This document shows, in pieces, positions 11,180 to 22,745 of a DNA stretch of 64,000 nt. Under the pieces are notes generated by a model. That model did no database searches, was not told the origin of the DNA, and saw only the letters and a list, made by a program, of their open reading frames with translations. This DNA is from Saturnia japonica. Taxonomy: Eukaryota; Arthropoda; Insecta; Lepidoptera; Saturniidae. Both the position numbers and the translations under genes were made by a program. Where the stretch lies: NCBI GenBank assembly GCA_033032175.1, contig CM065321.1:8268501-8332500 (forward strand), given 5' to 3'. Each line of letters begins with the position of its first letter. Position 1 is the stretch's first letter.

Positions 11180-11600
11180 ACCAACTGTGCCTGCGGCTGC
11201 GCTCGCGTGGATCACAGGATGCCGTCGTTCGGGCACACGCACAAATCGTGCTACCCGTTTATTTTAAACACAAAAATGTTTATTGTGCGTGATTCTTAAA
11301 AGATAAGCATATGCTCTTGCTGACTTTTTGTAGGTATTTTCATGATCTTCAATTATGTACTACATTAATTATTTATACCTCTTATGGGATTTTTACTCAG
11401 TGTAAGCCATTTAAACGCCCCAAAATCATCGTTTAGTTTTTCAGAATTTATTTTTATGTGTACGGAACCGTAATTCTTTTTCCAAAATAAAAGTAGCCTA
11501 ACTTATTCCTTATAAGATCGCCTATATGGCAGTGAAAGTCCCGTGAAAATCGGTCCAACTGTTTCGTAGATTACCTGGAACAAACAGATAAAAATATTAA
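11180..11600 (+). repeat. Interspersed repeat, family shared with 38325-38575
   Basis: It starts 'actgtgcctgcggctgcgct' and ends near 'cagtgaaagtcccgt' plus an 'aacagataaaaa' tract. The copy at 38325-38575 shares header, middle ('aaaataaaagtagc.taa') and end. Non-coding. Sequence from 11601 to 12537 shows no gene. Confidence 0.65.
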
Positions 11601-12537
11601 AAAAATGTTTTTTTTTTTGTTATAAGTACCGCATATACTCTCATATTATAGTAGGTAATGTAGATGACCTTTCTAATACAAAAATATGTAACTATGCAAT
11701 ACTCATTTTTCATTAGTGTATCACGTACCATAAAATATGGCTCTGGAATCTGGATAAATGCCAATATAGATGCAACCGTCGCGTCGCGTCCTAGAGATCT
11801 TACGCTGCCTACCAACACGAATACATGACATTTTTTACACTGAAATCCAAATTTTAAAACAACACTTGGAAATTTACTTACAATTTAGAATTTCAATCAT
11901 TTTTATTTGTTTCACAGTTTTAATATTTTTCGCCCAATAATGTTTCATGCACTAGGAATACCTGCAAATAATAATTTGTAATGTTTTCCAAATACAACTT
12001 GAAAAACTTGAAATGAAACTTCCGTAAACAACAGTTATTTCATATTTTTTATAGTGAAATTGTAATTAAAATTTTTGAGCAAACAATTTAACAAAGCGAT
12101 AAACTATGTCAATACAATCTCTATTGCAATGTTCGAGGTTGGTCCGGCTTTCTCCATATTCAATTATACTTGCGCCAATTTAGTACTTTGCAGGAGTTCT
12201 GCAATTTATATCGGTAATCCTTGATATTGGAAGACTAACACCTATTTGTTACAAGTTAGTAGCTTATCATTTTAATGTTTACAAGGTATTATATTTAATA
12301 TCTGGGTGACCAAGCAGTGCTCGGTGTCTTATAAACAAAAAAGAAAAACACCTATCTACATAGAATTATGAACTCGGCGTGTTAGAGTATAGAACCAGAA
12401 CAACGGTCTCGCCTGTCTTACCACCTATACATGAATTTTTCATGTACGTCTTCCCCTACGCCTGTACCTACACTCAGTCTGTTCACGCGTTTCGTCCAGT
12501 GTTTATCTCTGTCAAAATAATACTTTTACGAAGCAAA

Positions 12538-13638
12538 ATGTCTAATTGTGCAGTGAAAACTTGTAAAAACCATTATAGAAAGAAAAACTTGAAATCTCTT
12601 TTCATGTGTAAGTACTCATGGAATATTATTTTGCGTCAAAATAATTATTAATTAGATGACACGCCGCCATGGCAGTTCAGTTTACTCAAGACGCTGTAGT
12701 GTTGTGCCTACTCTTGATTGTATCGAGTGACTATTACCGCATTTTATGAATATAGACTAGGTCCTACCTTATTTAATTAATATTGTTTCTTTTAAGTATG
12801 ATTCTAAATATAATTTCTTTCTAAATATTCATTAGTAAAGAATATTAATTTGTCCTATCACAATATTTAGTACCTAATATAATGTTTTCGATATTGTAAT
12901 GATAATATATGATATTTAAGTTATTTGAATTAGTATGAATATAATTTATTTACTTATATATTTTTAGAAATTTACTCAGTGAGAATTTTTGTGATCTTGC
13001 AGCTTTCCTAAAGACCCAAAGACAAAAGAGAAATGGATAGATGTAGTTCATAAAGATGGATGGTTTCCAGGGCCTCGAACTACAATATGTTCTCAGCATT
13101 TTGAGGAATCATGTTTTGATTTGAGCAAGAAAAGGCAATATTTATTACCAAATGCAGTACCTACGTTAAAACTTGATGTGAGAAATGTTATAAAAATATT
13201 CTATAATTTATATTGTCATTAATTTTTCATGGTTAGTGTCACTATAAAACTATACTTACTTTAATTTTCATTGTATTTATTTTAGATTGAGGAAACTGTA
13301 CAAGAAAATGAAAATGATATGGATGTTGAAGTCACTGCTAGTTTTGTACCAGATATGATTATTGATTCTCCTCGCAAAAAAAAAAAACTAAAATCACGTA
13401 TAGAATGCCTGGAACGTATATCGCATCAACGTTTATAAAAATAAAACGCCTACAGTGCCATCAAAGGCATTTGAAGCGTAAATTATTTCGCATGGAGGAT
13501 TTACTTCAAGACTTGAAAAAGAAAGATTTAATGAAGAAAACCGATGTCCATATATTAAGCGGAATCAATGTCTCAAGTGCTGAAATAATTAAGAGACAGT
13601 TTATTAAAAGTAAAAATCTTCCCAATGAAAAGAAATAA
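12538..13638 (+). CDS. Small THAP-domain protein, three exons, frameshifted
   Basis: Exon 1 is 12538-12605 (donor GTGTAAGT), exon 2 is 13003-13177 (acceptor CAG at 13000-13002, donor GTGAGA) and exon 3 starts at 13286. The product begins with a THAP zinc finger of C2CH type: Cys4, Cys9, Cys52 and His55, with Trp34, a following Phe and the closing AVP motif all in expected places. THAP domains bind DNA. An acidic segment follows, then a Lys-rich stretch and a leucine-rich, probably coiled-coil tail ending at 13638. The frame breaks at a run of 12 A (about 13376-13387): the sensible tail lies in another frame, one base off. This is a real 1-base deletion or a homopolymer error. Length about 198 residues if continuous. 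AATAAA signals lie near 13775. It could be a host gene or a domesticated or dead transposon-derived THAP gene. Confidence 0.75.
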
Positions 13639-14084
13639 CTCCGAAAATCTTAGGAAAAGAGACAGACTTACAATAAATTAATTTTATTTGAAGGTTCTTG
13701 AAAAATGTTTTAACTTTTTGTTATTATATATATTATGTATTTAGTGATTAAGATAATTATGTTATCATTATTATAATAAACAAGTAAAATAAACATTTGT
13801 CGAAGTTATTTTTAACACCAACGAATATATCGATATAATTGTCCGTACCGGCGGACAACGCACATCACTTTAGAGATTAGGGACAAACCACGCCCTACCC
13901 CGTGCCCTTCCTTACACCCGCGTAAATGAATCGCATTGTTTCGATACTTATAACAAGTATTGCACTCTCTAGGTACAGTGAGCGGACTTTATTACTCTAT
14001 GCCTATCTAGGTAAACTTGGAATGTAAAATATTATCTAAATGCAAAGTTTTATAACGCCAATTCGTAGGTCACGTAGCATAGCA
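13639..14084. other. 3' flank of the THAP gene
   Basis: AT-rich to 13850, then a GC-richer stretch with no coding signal ('gccctaccccgtgcccttcc'). Confidence 0.4.
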
Positions 14085-14410
14085 CGTGACGTCATACGGT
14101 CGCTTGTTATACGACTTCTGCGCGGCGGAATGGCAGTGCGACGGCGGTGCTCCTATAAAGTGCAGGGAGCTGAACATTCATGTTTTCACCCAAGTTCGGT
14201 GAAGCTGTAAAAGCCGTTAGAGGCTCCAGTACCCTTAAGGCTAACAGTATAGTCAGTTCTAAAAAAAAAACATTCAAGTTCTAGTATTGTATTGAGAAGT
14301 TATTCTGCACTCTGTGTTTCTCTCTGTGTGATTGGTCATTATGTGTATCGTTATGTAAAATGTAAAGCAATAAATTGTTTTCTTTCAATATTTGTTATAC
14401 ATCCACTTCT
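14085..14410 (+). promoter_or_regulatory. LTR-like promoter unit
   Basis: A GC-rich block with 'gacgtcatacggtcgcttg' leads to ggcggtgctcctataaag (TATAAA at 14154). A LINE tail follows (14181-14268), and AATAAA lies at about 14369. The block recurs at 35388-35480, so it belongs to a repeat family. TATA followed within about 115 bp (insert removed) by a poly-A signal suggests a solo LTR. Its ends were not located. Confidence 0.45.
14181..14268 (+). mobile_element. LINE 3' tail inserted downstream of TATA
   Basis: It holds 'ggtgaagctgtaaaagcc', 'ccttaaggctaacag' and an A10 end. It is flanked by the 8-bp duplication aacattca (14173-14180 and 14269-14276), which lies +20 to +27 from the first T of TATAAA. 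Same family as 26261. Confidence 0.8.
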
Positions 14411-17040
14411 AATAAGTCCTTAAATTAGCAATCTTAATTATGACTCTTCAAAATAACTATACTAAATATTCATAGAAAGAAAACAATTCCTTTTATGATT
14501 TTATAAGAATTACATATCAACAACACTCTTGATTCCATATTTACAATAATCATTAGATAAAATAATATGTAAAATGACTACTAGAATTAAAAAAAATCTC
14601 TAATAATAAATCTTGTTAAAGAAACGATTAATAAATATTGTAGCAGAACCATCAATAATTTGCGTGCACTTTCATACAGCGGTATCCAGTTTAGCTGACC
14701 GACTGGCTTGTAGCCAACTCGTTACAAGCTCTGAATTGCCGATGGCTATGCTGAACTTACAGCCATTCGTGCCATATGACTGTATCAAAGATTATCCAAC
14801 TTAATTGTATAAAACTTATATAACCCGTCAACATCCTTATTAAGATGCGCGTGTTAATTTGAAAAAGATTCAAACTTTTTGATATTTTAATTATTTAACC
14901 ACATATTAAAACTTTCCTTAAGTACACTCCGTAAGCTTCCTTATTAAGACGCGCTTCTTAGACTATCTATCCACCAAAGCGAGCGGAGCTGTGAATATTT
15001 CGACCAATAGGATTGCATAAAAATCAAAACTCCGCTCCACTCTACGTCATTTTGCGAGGTTGATTCAAATTTCATACATTTTGTATGCGGAACGGGGAAA
15101 CGGAGCGAGAAAGCGGAGTGGAGAAACGAAGTCCTTACAACTAAAATGAGCGCCCGCCGCTGCACATTAGTTCAAGATTTGTAAAATAGGAACATAGTTA
15201 TTGAAAAGTGGAATTTCTATCTGATTTTTATTAATTCGATTACTAATCTTGAACATAACAACTTTTATTAAAATACAAATTCCTAATTACTATGCTGAAG
15301 AAAAAAATTTTTTCGTAACATCCAATCAATTTTTTATTTTGATTTTGTTATAATTTAGCAACTTTTAGTTGATCTACTTGCTTGCTATTGCAGATTAGGC
15401 TACTGTGAACTCCAAATAAAAATAAACAAGTGCGTTAGGGTGCGGTGGCAAATGATTAGAGATGTGTATTTGTATTTAGTATTCAAAATATCTTCTTTTA
15501 TGCTAATATATACATTATACATCTTAGACTGCTCCATCGAAACTACTGTGAGAGAAAAAACAAAAAATGCATTTTGACCGTCTGTAGAAAAGAAAACATT
15601 TTAAAAAAATATCCCAGAACAAAAGTTATTAAGTTATTTGAAAAATACACCTCGGAAATATTAGTCACTTGTCACATAAAGAACTCGCGTGCCGACGGAC
15701 TTGATTGTTATTAATTGATAACCAGAACACTTTAATCTAAAATATAGATAATACAAACTAGAAGCTGCTAAACCTAAAAAAAAATCGAGCAAAACAATAA
15801 ATCTTGAACTTTTCATGTACATACACTCAATTTAATTGAAAAAACACTAGTTACGGTTCTAATTCTTCGTCAAAAAAGTATACGTATATACTAAATTTAG
15901 TAGTCGGAGACGACGCGCAATGAAACTCGCATATTCAATACTGAGAAAATTATTTATTGTTTCACCCCCAATTTACTCACATGAACTACACCACTAGGAA
16001 TACTACTTGAAACTTTAAGTAAATACGATATAATACAAAATCACCACTTAAACCGTAAACCCAAACAATGGTCTTGTAATGCCTTAATGGCCAAAAGGGT
16101 CCTTCTTAAAAAACAGTTGCCACACCAGGTCACCACAGCTGGACGCCACGGTGAAGTCCAGAGCCGGATACCACAGCAATTGCCATGCGACTGCTGATTC
16201 AGATCCAGCTGCCGAAAGGCTTCCAGGCCGTCGAAACAGCTACGAGCAGAGATTGGTTGCCGTTGTTTTTGGATTGTATTGTGATTACCATGAGGTAAAG
16301 CGCTATCTATCATTTTGCCCTGCTACTATAAAAAATATAATATATGTACATAGAGGTATTTCAGTTTTACTAAAGTAGACAGTGAAAATACAACCGGTAT
16401 TAATTTAAAATACCATTATAGCGATTTATCAAGAAGACGGCCGTCAATTCTATCTAATCCATTTCGGTCTTGTTCCGTGAGAGTGTACTTTATTTTAATG
16501 AACGTCATTCATATCTTTCAATTCCGAGAATTAGTCCTTCGTATTTATCATATAAATTGCCTACTTTTTCAGGTTTTAAAATCATATGAATTAAGCTATA
16601 TAAATTAAAATGAAACGCTGTTCGTTGGTAAGTGTGCATTACTTGAGAATGGCTTGACCGATTTTGCTATTTTTATTTTATAATGTTCGTAATACTCCAA
16701 ATAAGGTTTTTATAAAAAGAAAAATTGGAAAGTTCCCCGGAGAACTTTCATATTCGGGAAAAAGTAAACATATATAACAACATATAATCTCAAGACCATA
16801 CATAACTAACGATTCAAAGGATGGATTGTTTCTTTTTTTTTTTTGTTTATGTATATGGAAAAACTTTCAGGTACAAAAAAATTGGTATAGGTGACACTAT
16901 GCTAACATCATTGACTATTGGAAAGGACGGAACAACGTCTGCAGGTCCAACTAATTTATAAATAAAAATTAATATAATAATCTCTTCTTTACTAACATTC
17001 GATAAATACGGTTTTTTCTTCGTTTGTAATAAATAAAAGT
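14411..17040. other. No convincing gene
   Basis: AT-rich. GC-richer islands occur at 14940-15150 and 16070-16290, with 60-90-codon frames on both strands that show no family motif. Their nature is unknown. Confidence 0.45.
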
Positions 17041-17142
17041 GCTTATTTCTTGAGTCGCGACATTGCTGGTTCGATTCCCGTAAAGGAAGAACTTCAGGGT
17101 GTTAAATATGATTGTCAGTTCTATATCGATATTAAATATTTA
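17041..17142 (+). repeat. SINE remnant interrupted by mariner
   Basis: A box-B-like 'ctggttcgattcccgt' lies at about 17066. The mariner inserted at TA 17143-17144 cuts the sequence, which appears to resume at 18394. Confidence 0.45.
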
Positions 17143-18393
17143 TATTAGGTCCTTACATATGAAATTATCGTTTTATATGATAAAATTAAAATGTTTTTTT
17201 TTTAATGAAATTATACATTTAATCAATCGAAGTATGTACCATTATTATATATGCACTTTCGCCATTTTATAGGTAGTTCATTGATTCTATTGCTGAAAAA
17301 TTGTGGGAGCAAGAATCAATAAAATGTTTGAAGGCAATTTGGACAGCCTCATCGGAATTGAATTTATTTTCCTTGCAAGAAATTGTCCAAATTCCGAAAA
17401 AAGTGGTAATCTGTTGGAGCAATGTCCGGGCAATATAGTGGGTTTCGGAGACATTCCAACCACAGTTCCTCTAATTTAGCGACCGTCGGTCGTAAAGTAT
17501 AGGGTCTAGCTTTGTTCTGAAGCGGCAGTGGGCTTAAGATATTGACCAGTCTCGGTTGTTTAACGGCTAGCTTTTCCATCATGGTTTGCAATTGTTGACA
17601 ATACAGATCTGCCGTTATCGTCTGGACAGATCTTACGAAGCTGTATTGTATGACCCCAGTACCTTTTTCTGAGACGACTTTCGTTTGGGACAGGATTTGG
17701 CCGGTTCTCCTGGTTTCAATCACTGTGATGAGCGTTTCCGATTGTCGTAAAGGATCCATTTTTCGTCACAAGTAACAATACGATTCAAAATTCCTTCGTT
17801 ATTGTGACGGTTGAGTAATGTAATGCAGAACTCAATAGGTGTTTGTTGGTGTGCTTCAGTCAATTCATGCGGTACCCATTTCTCGAGCCTTTTTACTTTT
17901 CCTGTTTGTTTCAAGTGCATTTTTTTTTTATCACTCACACCGAAGCCTGCCGCTAACTCTGATGTGGTTTGCGAATGATCCGCTTCAACGATCACCTTTG
18001 ATTCTTCATTTTCAACTAGGGTTTCCGGCCGTCCACGAGATTTGTTTCTTCCAGAACGAAAACGTTGGAACCAAAAACGTACCGTGTTTTCTTTTACAGT
18101 AGCTTTCCCATACACATCATTAATCCTTCGAGCTGATTCAGCAGCGCTGATGCCCGAATGGAACTTATATTCGTAAATAAGGCGATATATTAGATTTTCT
18201 ATTTTGTGAAAAGAACAATGTCAAAGAAAAATAAAATGGTGCGAAAACAAATGAATCACTAAATTCGAAACACAAATACATAAGCCTAAATTTGGAATAA
18301 ATTTGAATTTGGAATTTCTAACCAGACGCCAGATATTTGAGATCAAAGTGACCAGTTCAACAAAACGCCAATATCATATGTAAGGACCTAATA
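17143..18393 (-). mobile_element. mariner transposon
   Basis: The element spans 17145-18391 (1247 bp). Imperfect inverted repeats start TTAGGTCCTTACATATGA at both ends, and TA is duplicated on each side (17143-17144 and 18392-18393). Size and ends fit a cecropia-type mariner. Confidence 0.92.
17223..18202 (-). pseudogene. mariner transposase (DD34D type), broken
   Basis: Translated on the minus strand, it shows the helix-turn-helix region (VRFWFQRFRSG, GRPETLVENEE), the mariner signature WVPHELTE and the first catalytic Asp in VTCDEKWILYDNR. The third Asp is present in CPDIAPTDYHFF. Where the second catalytic Asp is expected the sequence reads LQNKARPYT, so it is missing. The start codon position reads ATA (18200-18202). 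A frame change occurs between the two main open parts near 17750, and further breaks precede the natural stop at 17223-17225. Not functional. Confidence 0.9.
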
Positions 18394-18727
18394 TATCTGG
18401 GGTAATTCGAGTGTTTTTCCCATGACGACGTTAGTGACCTCCATACAGAATCAATACAATATTGGAACAGAAAGGATACCACTCATTTCGAAACAAACAC
18501 GGAATGCACTCAGGGAAGCACCTTGTTGGGTATAAGTTTGTCATGCAACAAGATTACAATTGAAAACATACTTCGAAGCACTGCACTGGCTTCCTCCAGC
18601 GCAAAGATGTACAAGGGGAATTAAAAACGTAAAAATAATATGTAATTATTAAAAAACGTTATTACTGTAGTAAAAATCTAAGTAAATTTTATATGATTAC
18701 TATAATAGAGCTACAAATAAATGAAAG
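18394..18727. other. No gene seen
   Basis: Mixed sequence after the mariner; the first part probably completes the interrupted SINE. Confidence 0.35.
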
Positions 18728-18899
18728 TACAGTCTAAATTCTTTATAACGATAAACTCCCTATAACGTTGAAGTGAGCCCAACTTGGTTGGTCTGCGTTA
18801 AAACCCACATATTGAAAATCACTCCATATAACGATAACTCTCTATAACGACAAAAAATGCTCAGTCCCTTGAGTTTCGTTATAAAGAGTTTACACTGTA
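18728..18899. mobile_element. pogo-like MITE, 168 bp
   Basis: The element 18730-18897 has imperfect inverted ends CAGTCTAAATTCTTTATAACG and the complement of CAGTGTAAACTCTTTATAACG, with TA on each side. A second copy lies at 48046-48389. The ends resemble those of pogo/Tigger-type elements. Confidence 0.75.
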
Positions 18900-19009
18900 T
18901 CTAGAAAATAAATTTATTACTTTCAATCTTTTATAATTTAAATAAGTAAATTCTTTACATAGTACTAGCTGGTACCCGCGGCTTCGTCGGCGTATTATTG
19001 GATATAAAG

Positions 19010-19740
19010 AGACTGATCTCGGAACACGACAAACCAAAAGTAAATCATAGATGGTTTTTTTTTCTCTGACCTTACTATTAGCCTGAGGGGCCCTATCCAA
19101 AAACAGAGCCGCTGATGGCTTTTACAGCTTTACCGGGCTTGGGGGCGAGCGCCTAAGGCATTCAGCCGCGAAAGCGTAGGCAACAAGCGCGCAAGGGTGC
19201 CAAAGTGGCCAGACCTTGGCTTGGGCTGTTGCCGCGATTGCAAAGAAGTCACGATTTGACTTATTCCCTATCCGTAAGATTCAAGATAACTAACACATAC
19301 ATATATACATATTCCTGCCTTCTGGGAGAAAGGAAGGAACATTTGTATATGTATTTAGTCATCTGAAAGATGGTCTACACTAACTAGCGTAAAAAAGAAA
19401 AAAAAGTTTCCTTACAGAACCTATATACCTGTGTTGTATGCACCTATGTATGAACATATTGTGTGTAATGGATGTGTGTGGGAAGCTAAGTGATTGCAAG
19501 TGCAGTGTCACCTGTATCACGCGGGCGGCTGCCATACTCAAGGCTTTCACACCGAGGAACGGACCTAGGCTTGAGTTACCGCGGGAGAGAGAGGTCGCGG
19601 CGGTTATCATAGATGGGTTTGTCACTATGTGTATGGTGATCGCGATCCCTAATACCCCGTTATATTACTGCATATGCACCGGCTGATTTCGGATTACGAC
19701 AAACCAAAAGAAAATCATAGATGGTTTATATCACTGTGTG
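19010..19740. repeat. 107-bp-unit tandem repeat, two units, interrupted by a LINE
   Basis: 'acgacaaaccaaaag' followed by 'aaatcatagatgg' occurs at about 19026 and again at about 19695. Removing the LINE and one duplication gives a 107-bp period. The same unit family is seen at 55745-56045 (inverted, three units) and, degenerately, at 22431-22745 and 62930-63065. Confidence 0.7.
19055..19605 (-). mobile_element. 5'-truncated LINE, 551 bp
   Basis: It matches the LINE at 26261 from its 3' end through the 3' UTR to about the ORF2 stop. It is flanked by the 11-bp duplication atcatagatgg (19044-19054 and 19606-19616). Insertion is into the 107-bp repeat; no TATA-like box lies at the usual distance. 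Confidence 0.88.
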
Positions 19741-20136
19741 TATCAATATTATTATAAGTATAACGCCTTTTTACTTATTATATCATTAGTGTGTATGCTA
19801 TTGTAATTATATGCCATTATGAATCTAACACATTAACCGTCAATTTGAAACATGATGGGTTCTTCTTACAAACTTTCATCCAAGTTTTATTTTCATCACA
19901 TATGAGAGAACACAATGAAATAATTCGCTTGTGTCATAACATAACTGTATAATCCAAATAATTTACATTAGGTATATCACTTAAAATATATAAACTCACG
20001 TGAGCCGCGGTCGACAGCACACTACACATTTCAATCATGAAATAAAATAGTAATTATGTAGTAGCGTAGTTAAAGAGTTTAAAAGCACTTCAGCCAATCT
20101 TAAAAAGAATACTGGACTATCATTTCATACTCTAAC

Positions 20137-20405
20137 TGCCTCATTAGCCTAATGGTTGTAAGCGGGACTGCTAAGATCGAGGTCCTGGGTTCGATTCCCA
20201 GATCGAGCAAAGTGTTATTGGGTTCTTCCTATGAAATTCTCAGTAGCAGCTCGGAGTTTGGCTTCGTCCCGATTAACGGCAATAGGCTCGCCCCCTATTA
20301 CATGGGATCTAAAAACATACTCGGCGAACTGTGGGTGGACATTAGTACACCTCTGCCTAACCCTTCGGGGGATAGAGACGTGATGGTATGTTATGTTATT
20401 TCATA
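20137..20405 (+). repeat. tRNA-derived SINE
   Basis: Box A 'tagcctaatggttgt' (about 20145) and box B 'gggttcgattcccag' (about 20186) form the tRNA-like head. A roughly 190-bp unrelated body follows. A fragment of the same head is at about 45655. No cloverleaf closes, so it is not a tRNA gene. Confidence 0.8.
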
Positions 20406-20439
20406 GATAAGTATTAGCTACACAATACATTTCTTATTA

Positions 20440-20790
20440 CGTTTATCAATGTCAATAAATCAACAAAGCTGTTGACGTGGAAACCGATGTCATTTCACTA
20501 TTACTGCACATGCGCATAAAAAATCAAGAAAACGGTTGACGTGTATACTAATGTTATTTCACCATAACCGCGTAGGCGCATTGGTGTTCCCATATTTTCT
20601 TTTTAAAAAACTTTCATCTCCTATTTTTCTTCCCTTAAAGTTTTATTTTCGCTACAAAAAATAACCTATGTCCTTTCCCAAGGTCCAATTTATCTCTAAA
20701 TCTATATTCATCAAAATTGGTTCAGCAGTTTAGGCGTGAAAACGTAGCAGACAGACAGACTGAGTTACTTTCGCATTTATAATGCATGGA
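20440..20790 (+). repeat. Dispersed repeat, family of 2341-2600
   Basis: Shared phrases: 'tgtcaataaatcaac', 'aaagttttattttcgctac', 'aggcgtgaaaacgtagcag' and 'ttactttcgcatttata'. Non-coding. Confidence 0.7.
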
Positions 20791-22430
20791 TTATTTTAAC
20801 TAAAAAAGTTTTACTTATTGTTACTAATTAGTTCAATTACAAAATAGAAACAGAAAGTCAATATATCTAATTCTTTATCTCATAATAATGAAAATTTCTG
20901 TAATCTGTACAAAGAGAACTTATTGTATGATAAGAAATAAGTTGGCAAATTGGCTAAGTACTACCAAATGTTTATTAGACTTGCTTTGCGGTGAGAAGAT
21001 TTTTTACAATGTTTATAAATTATAAATGTTTTTATTATATATATGTTTTTTTATTTTGTTATATATGTTTTTATAAATTAAACCTTAAAGGTTTTTGTAC
21101 AAAAGTGTAATATTACAAAAATAGCACAAATGGAAATAGTAATTTCTACAAATTCAATTTAGTTTGTGTTATATAAAAAATAAACTTTATTTACCGACAC
21201 CCTTAATTATTATTAGTAAATACTATAAAAGTTGTGTCCATAACGTGTGACGAATATTTTAATAATACATAATATACATATATCAAAAAATGTTAAATAT
21301 ATAATAGGTAAAGTTACTAGATTATATTTTGCTTCTGTATGTACATGTACATGTATGTATATTTTGTAACATATTTGCACAATGTGCAATGTATTCTTGC
21401 TAACATAAGCTAAGTTTACTAACAATATTGAATCTCAATCTGAAAGAAACATTATTATTATATTATTTTCTTCTAAATTATAACAATTATTATTCTTGAG
21501 AATGTGATTGGTTAACTTTATCTGCTATTGAAAACATACAAAATAATTTATTAGGAGTTTATGTCTTATCTAGATGATATTAACTATTTACATCATTTAA
21601 GTTACACATCTCTCTTTATTTTGAAATAATAATTTCTCCATATTCATCAAAAAAATATATTGACGATAATTATAAAGTTTCAATTTTTTTTTACAAATCA
21701 TCCGAGACATGTTTAAGACATGTTTTAGACATGATTGTAAGTTGAAGAATTAACAAAAAAAAAAAACAAATTATAAGGCTTAATTTTTTTTGTACTGACT
21801 TATTAGTTACATGTCAGTGTTTAGTGTTTACATTTTTACCTCCCAAATATAGATAGATACCAGAACACATCGTAAAAGATTTTCAAATTAAAGTGATCAA
21901 GTTAGCAATAGAAAGCCGCCTAATATATACACAGCCACCTAAGCAATAGTAAATGCTCCAGTTACTAAACACTAAAAGTATAGATAATTATAGTTTTCTA
22001 AGGAATAAAATGAGGAAAACAAGCCTCTAGCAGCTTACTTGAGTGGGTAATTAATTACTCGGTTAATGAGAATGGGGGAATTTATTTTTATTGAAGTGCC
22101 GGCTCTAAATCTTATCCACTAATTATTTTCATTATAAGAGCCTTACCTTCACTGGATTCGTATTTACGATAGACAGTAACTAACAACAGGTTTCACTTTA
22201 TGTAAACGGATATTTTGGGTTAGTAAATAATTTTGATTTACAAATTAACCTTATTCAAATATACCTGGTAGATATAAAACCCACGATATTCAATTAACCT
22301 TAATTTTACTCATGAAAATTTTAACTAATAGCGTTTTAACATGAAAGGTTTCTAGTGTAATATATGTCCGACTGAAATGTGATCACCATATACCAGGTGT
22401 AATATCTATTACCTATGGTAGCACACTTAG
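20791..22430. other. No gene seen
   Basis: Strongly AT-rich with poly-T and poly-A runs; nothing protein-like or RNA-like was recognised. Confidence 0.5.
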
Positions 22431-22745
22431 GCTTGTCGCGTTCCGGGATCAGTCGGTGAATATCCATTAGTCAAGTAAGTTGATAGGATATCTGTACCCG
22501 ACGGAGTTGCGACAACCGTCCACATGGTGATAAATCCGTCACATCACAGTGACTCTTTTAGATTGTCGCGTTTCGGAATTAACCAGTGTATATAGTTTTC
22601 GAAATGCTTGCAGTCGTCGTAATAGCGACGATCGGAGACGGTATACCGATCTGTCGGTTGTCGCTTTTGTTACTGTAGGTACTGTACTCTGCTTACCGTC
22701 AGACACAGTGCCGTCACTTTACATCGATACTATCATATATAAAGA
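22431..22745. repeat. Degenerate copies of the 107-bp unit family
   Basis: 'ttgtcgcgttccgggatcag' and 'ttgtcgcgtttcggaattaa' mark two diverged units; 'gtgataaatccgtcac' also fits the unit seen at 55745-56045. Confidence 0.45.

Noticed and set aside
16041..16378. Overlapping frames on both strands in a GC-richer island
   Set aside because: No motif, no splice-consistent neighbours, and both strands equally open; unlabelled repeat or chance.
9667..19605. Counting the LINE tails at 9667 and 19055 as promoter insertions
   Set aside because: The first has only loosely spaced AT-rich boxes and an unclear duplication; the second has its nearest TATA-like string about 49 bp away inside a tandem repeat.
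20137..20210. tRNA gene
   Set aside because: Box A and B are present but no acceptor stem or anticodon stem closes, and the sequence continues into a SINE body.
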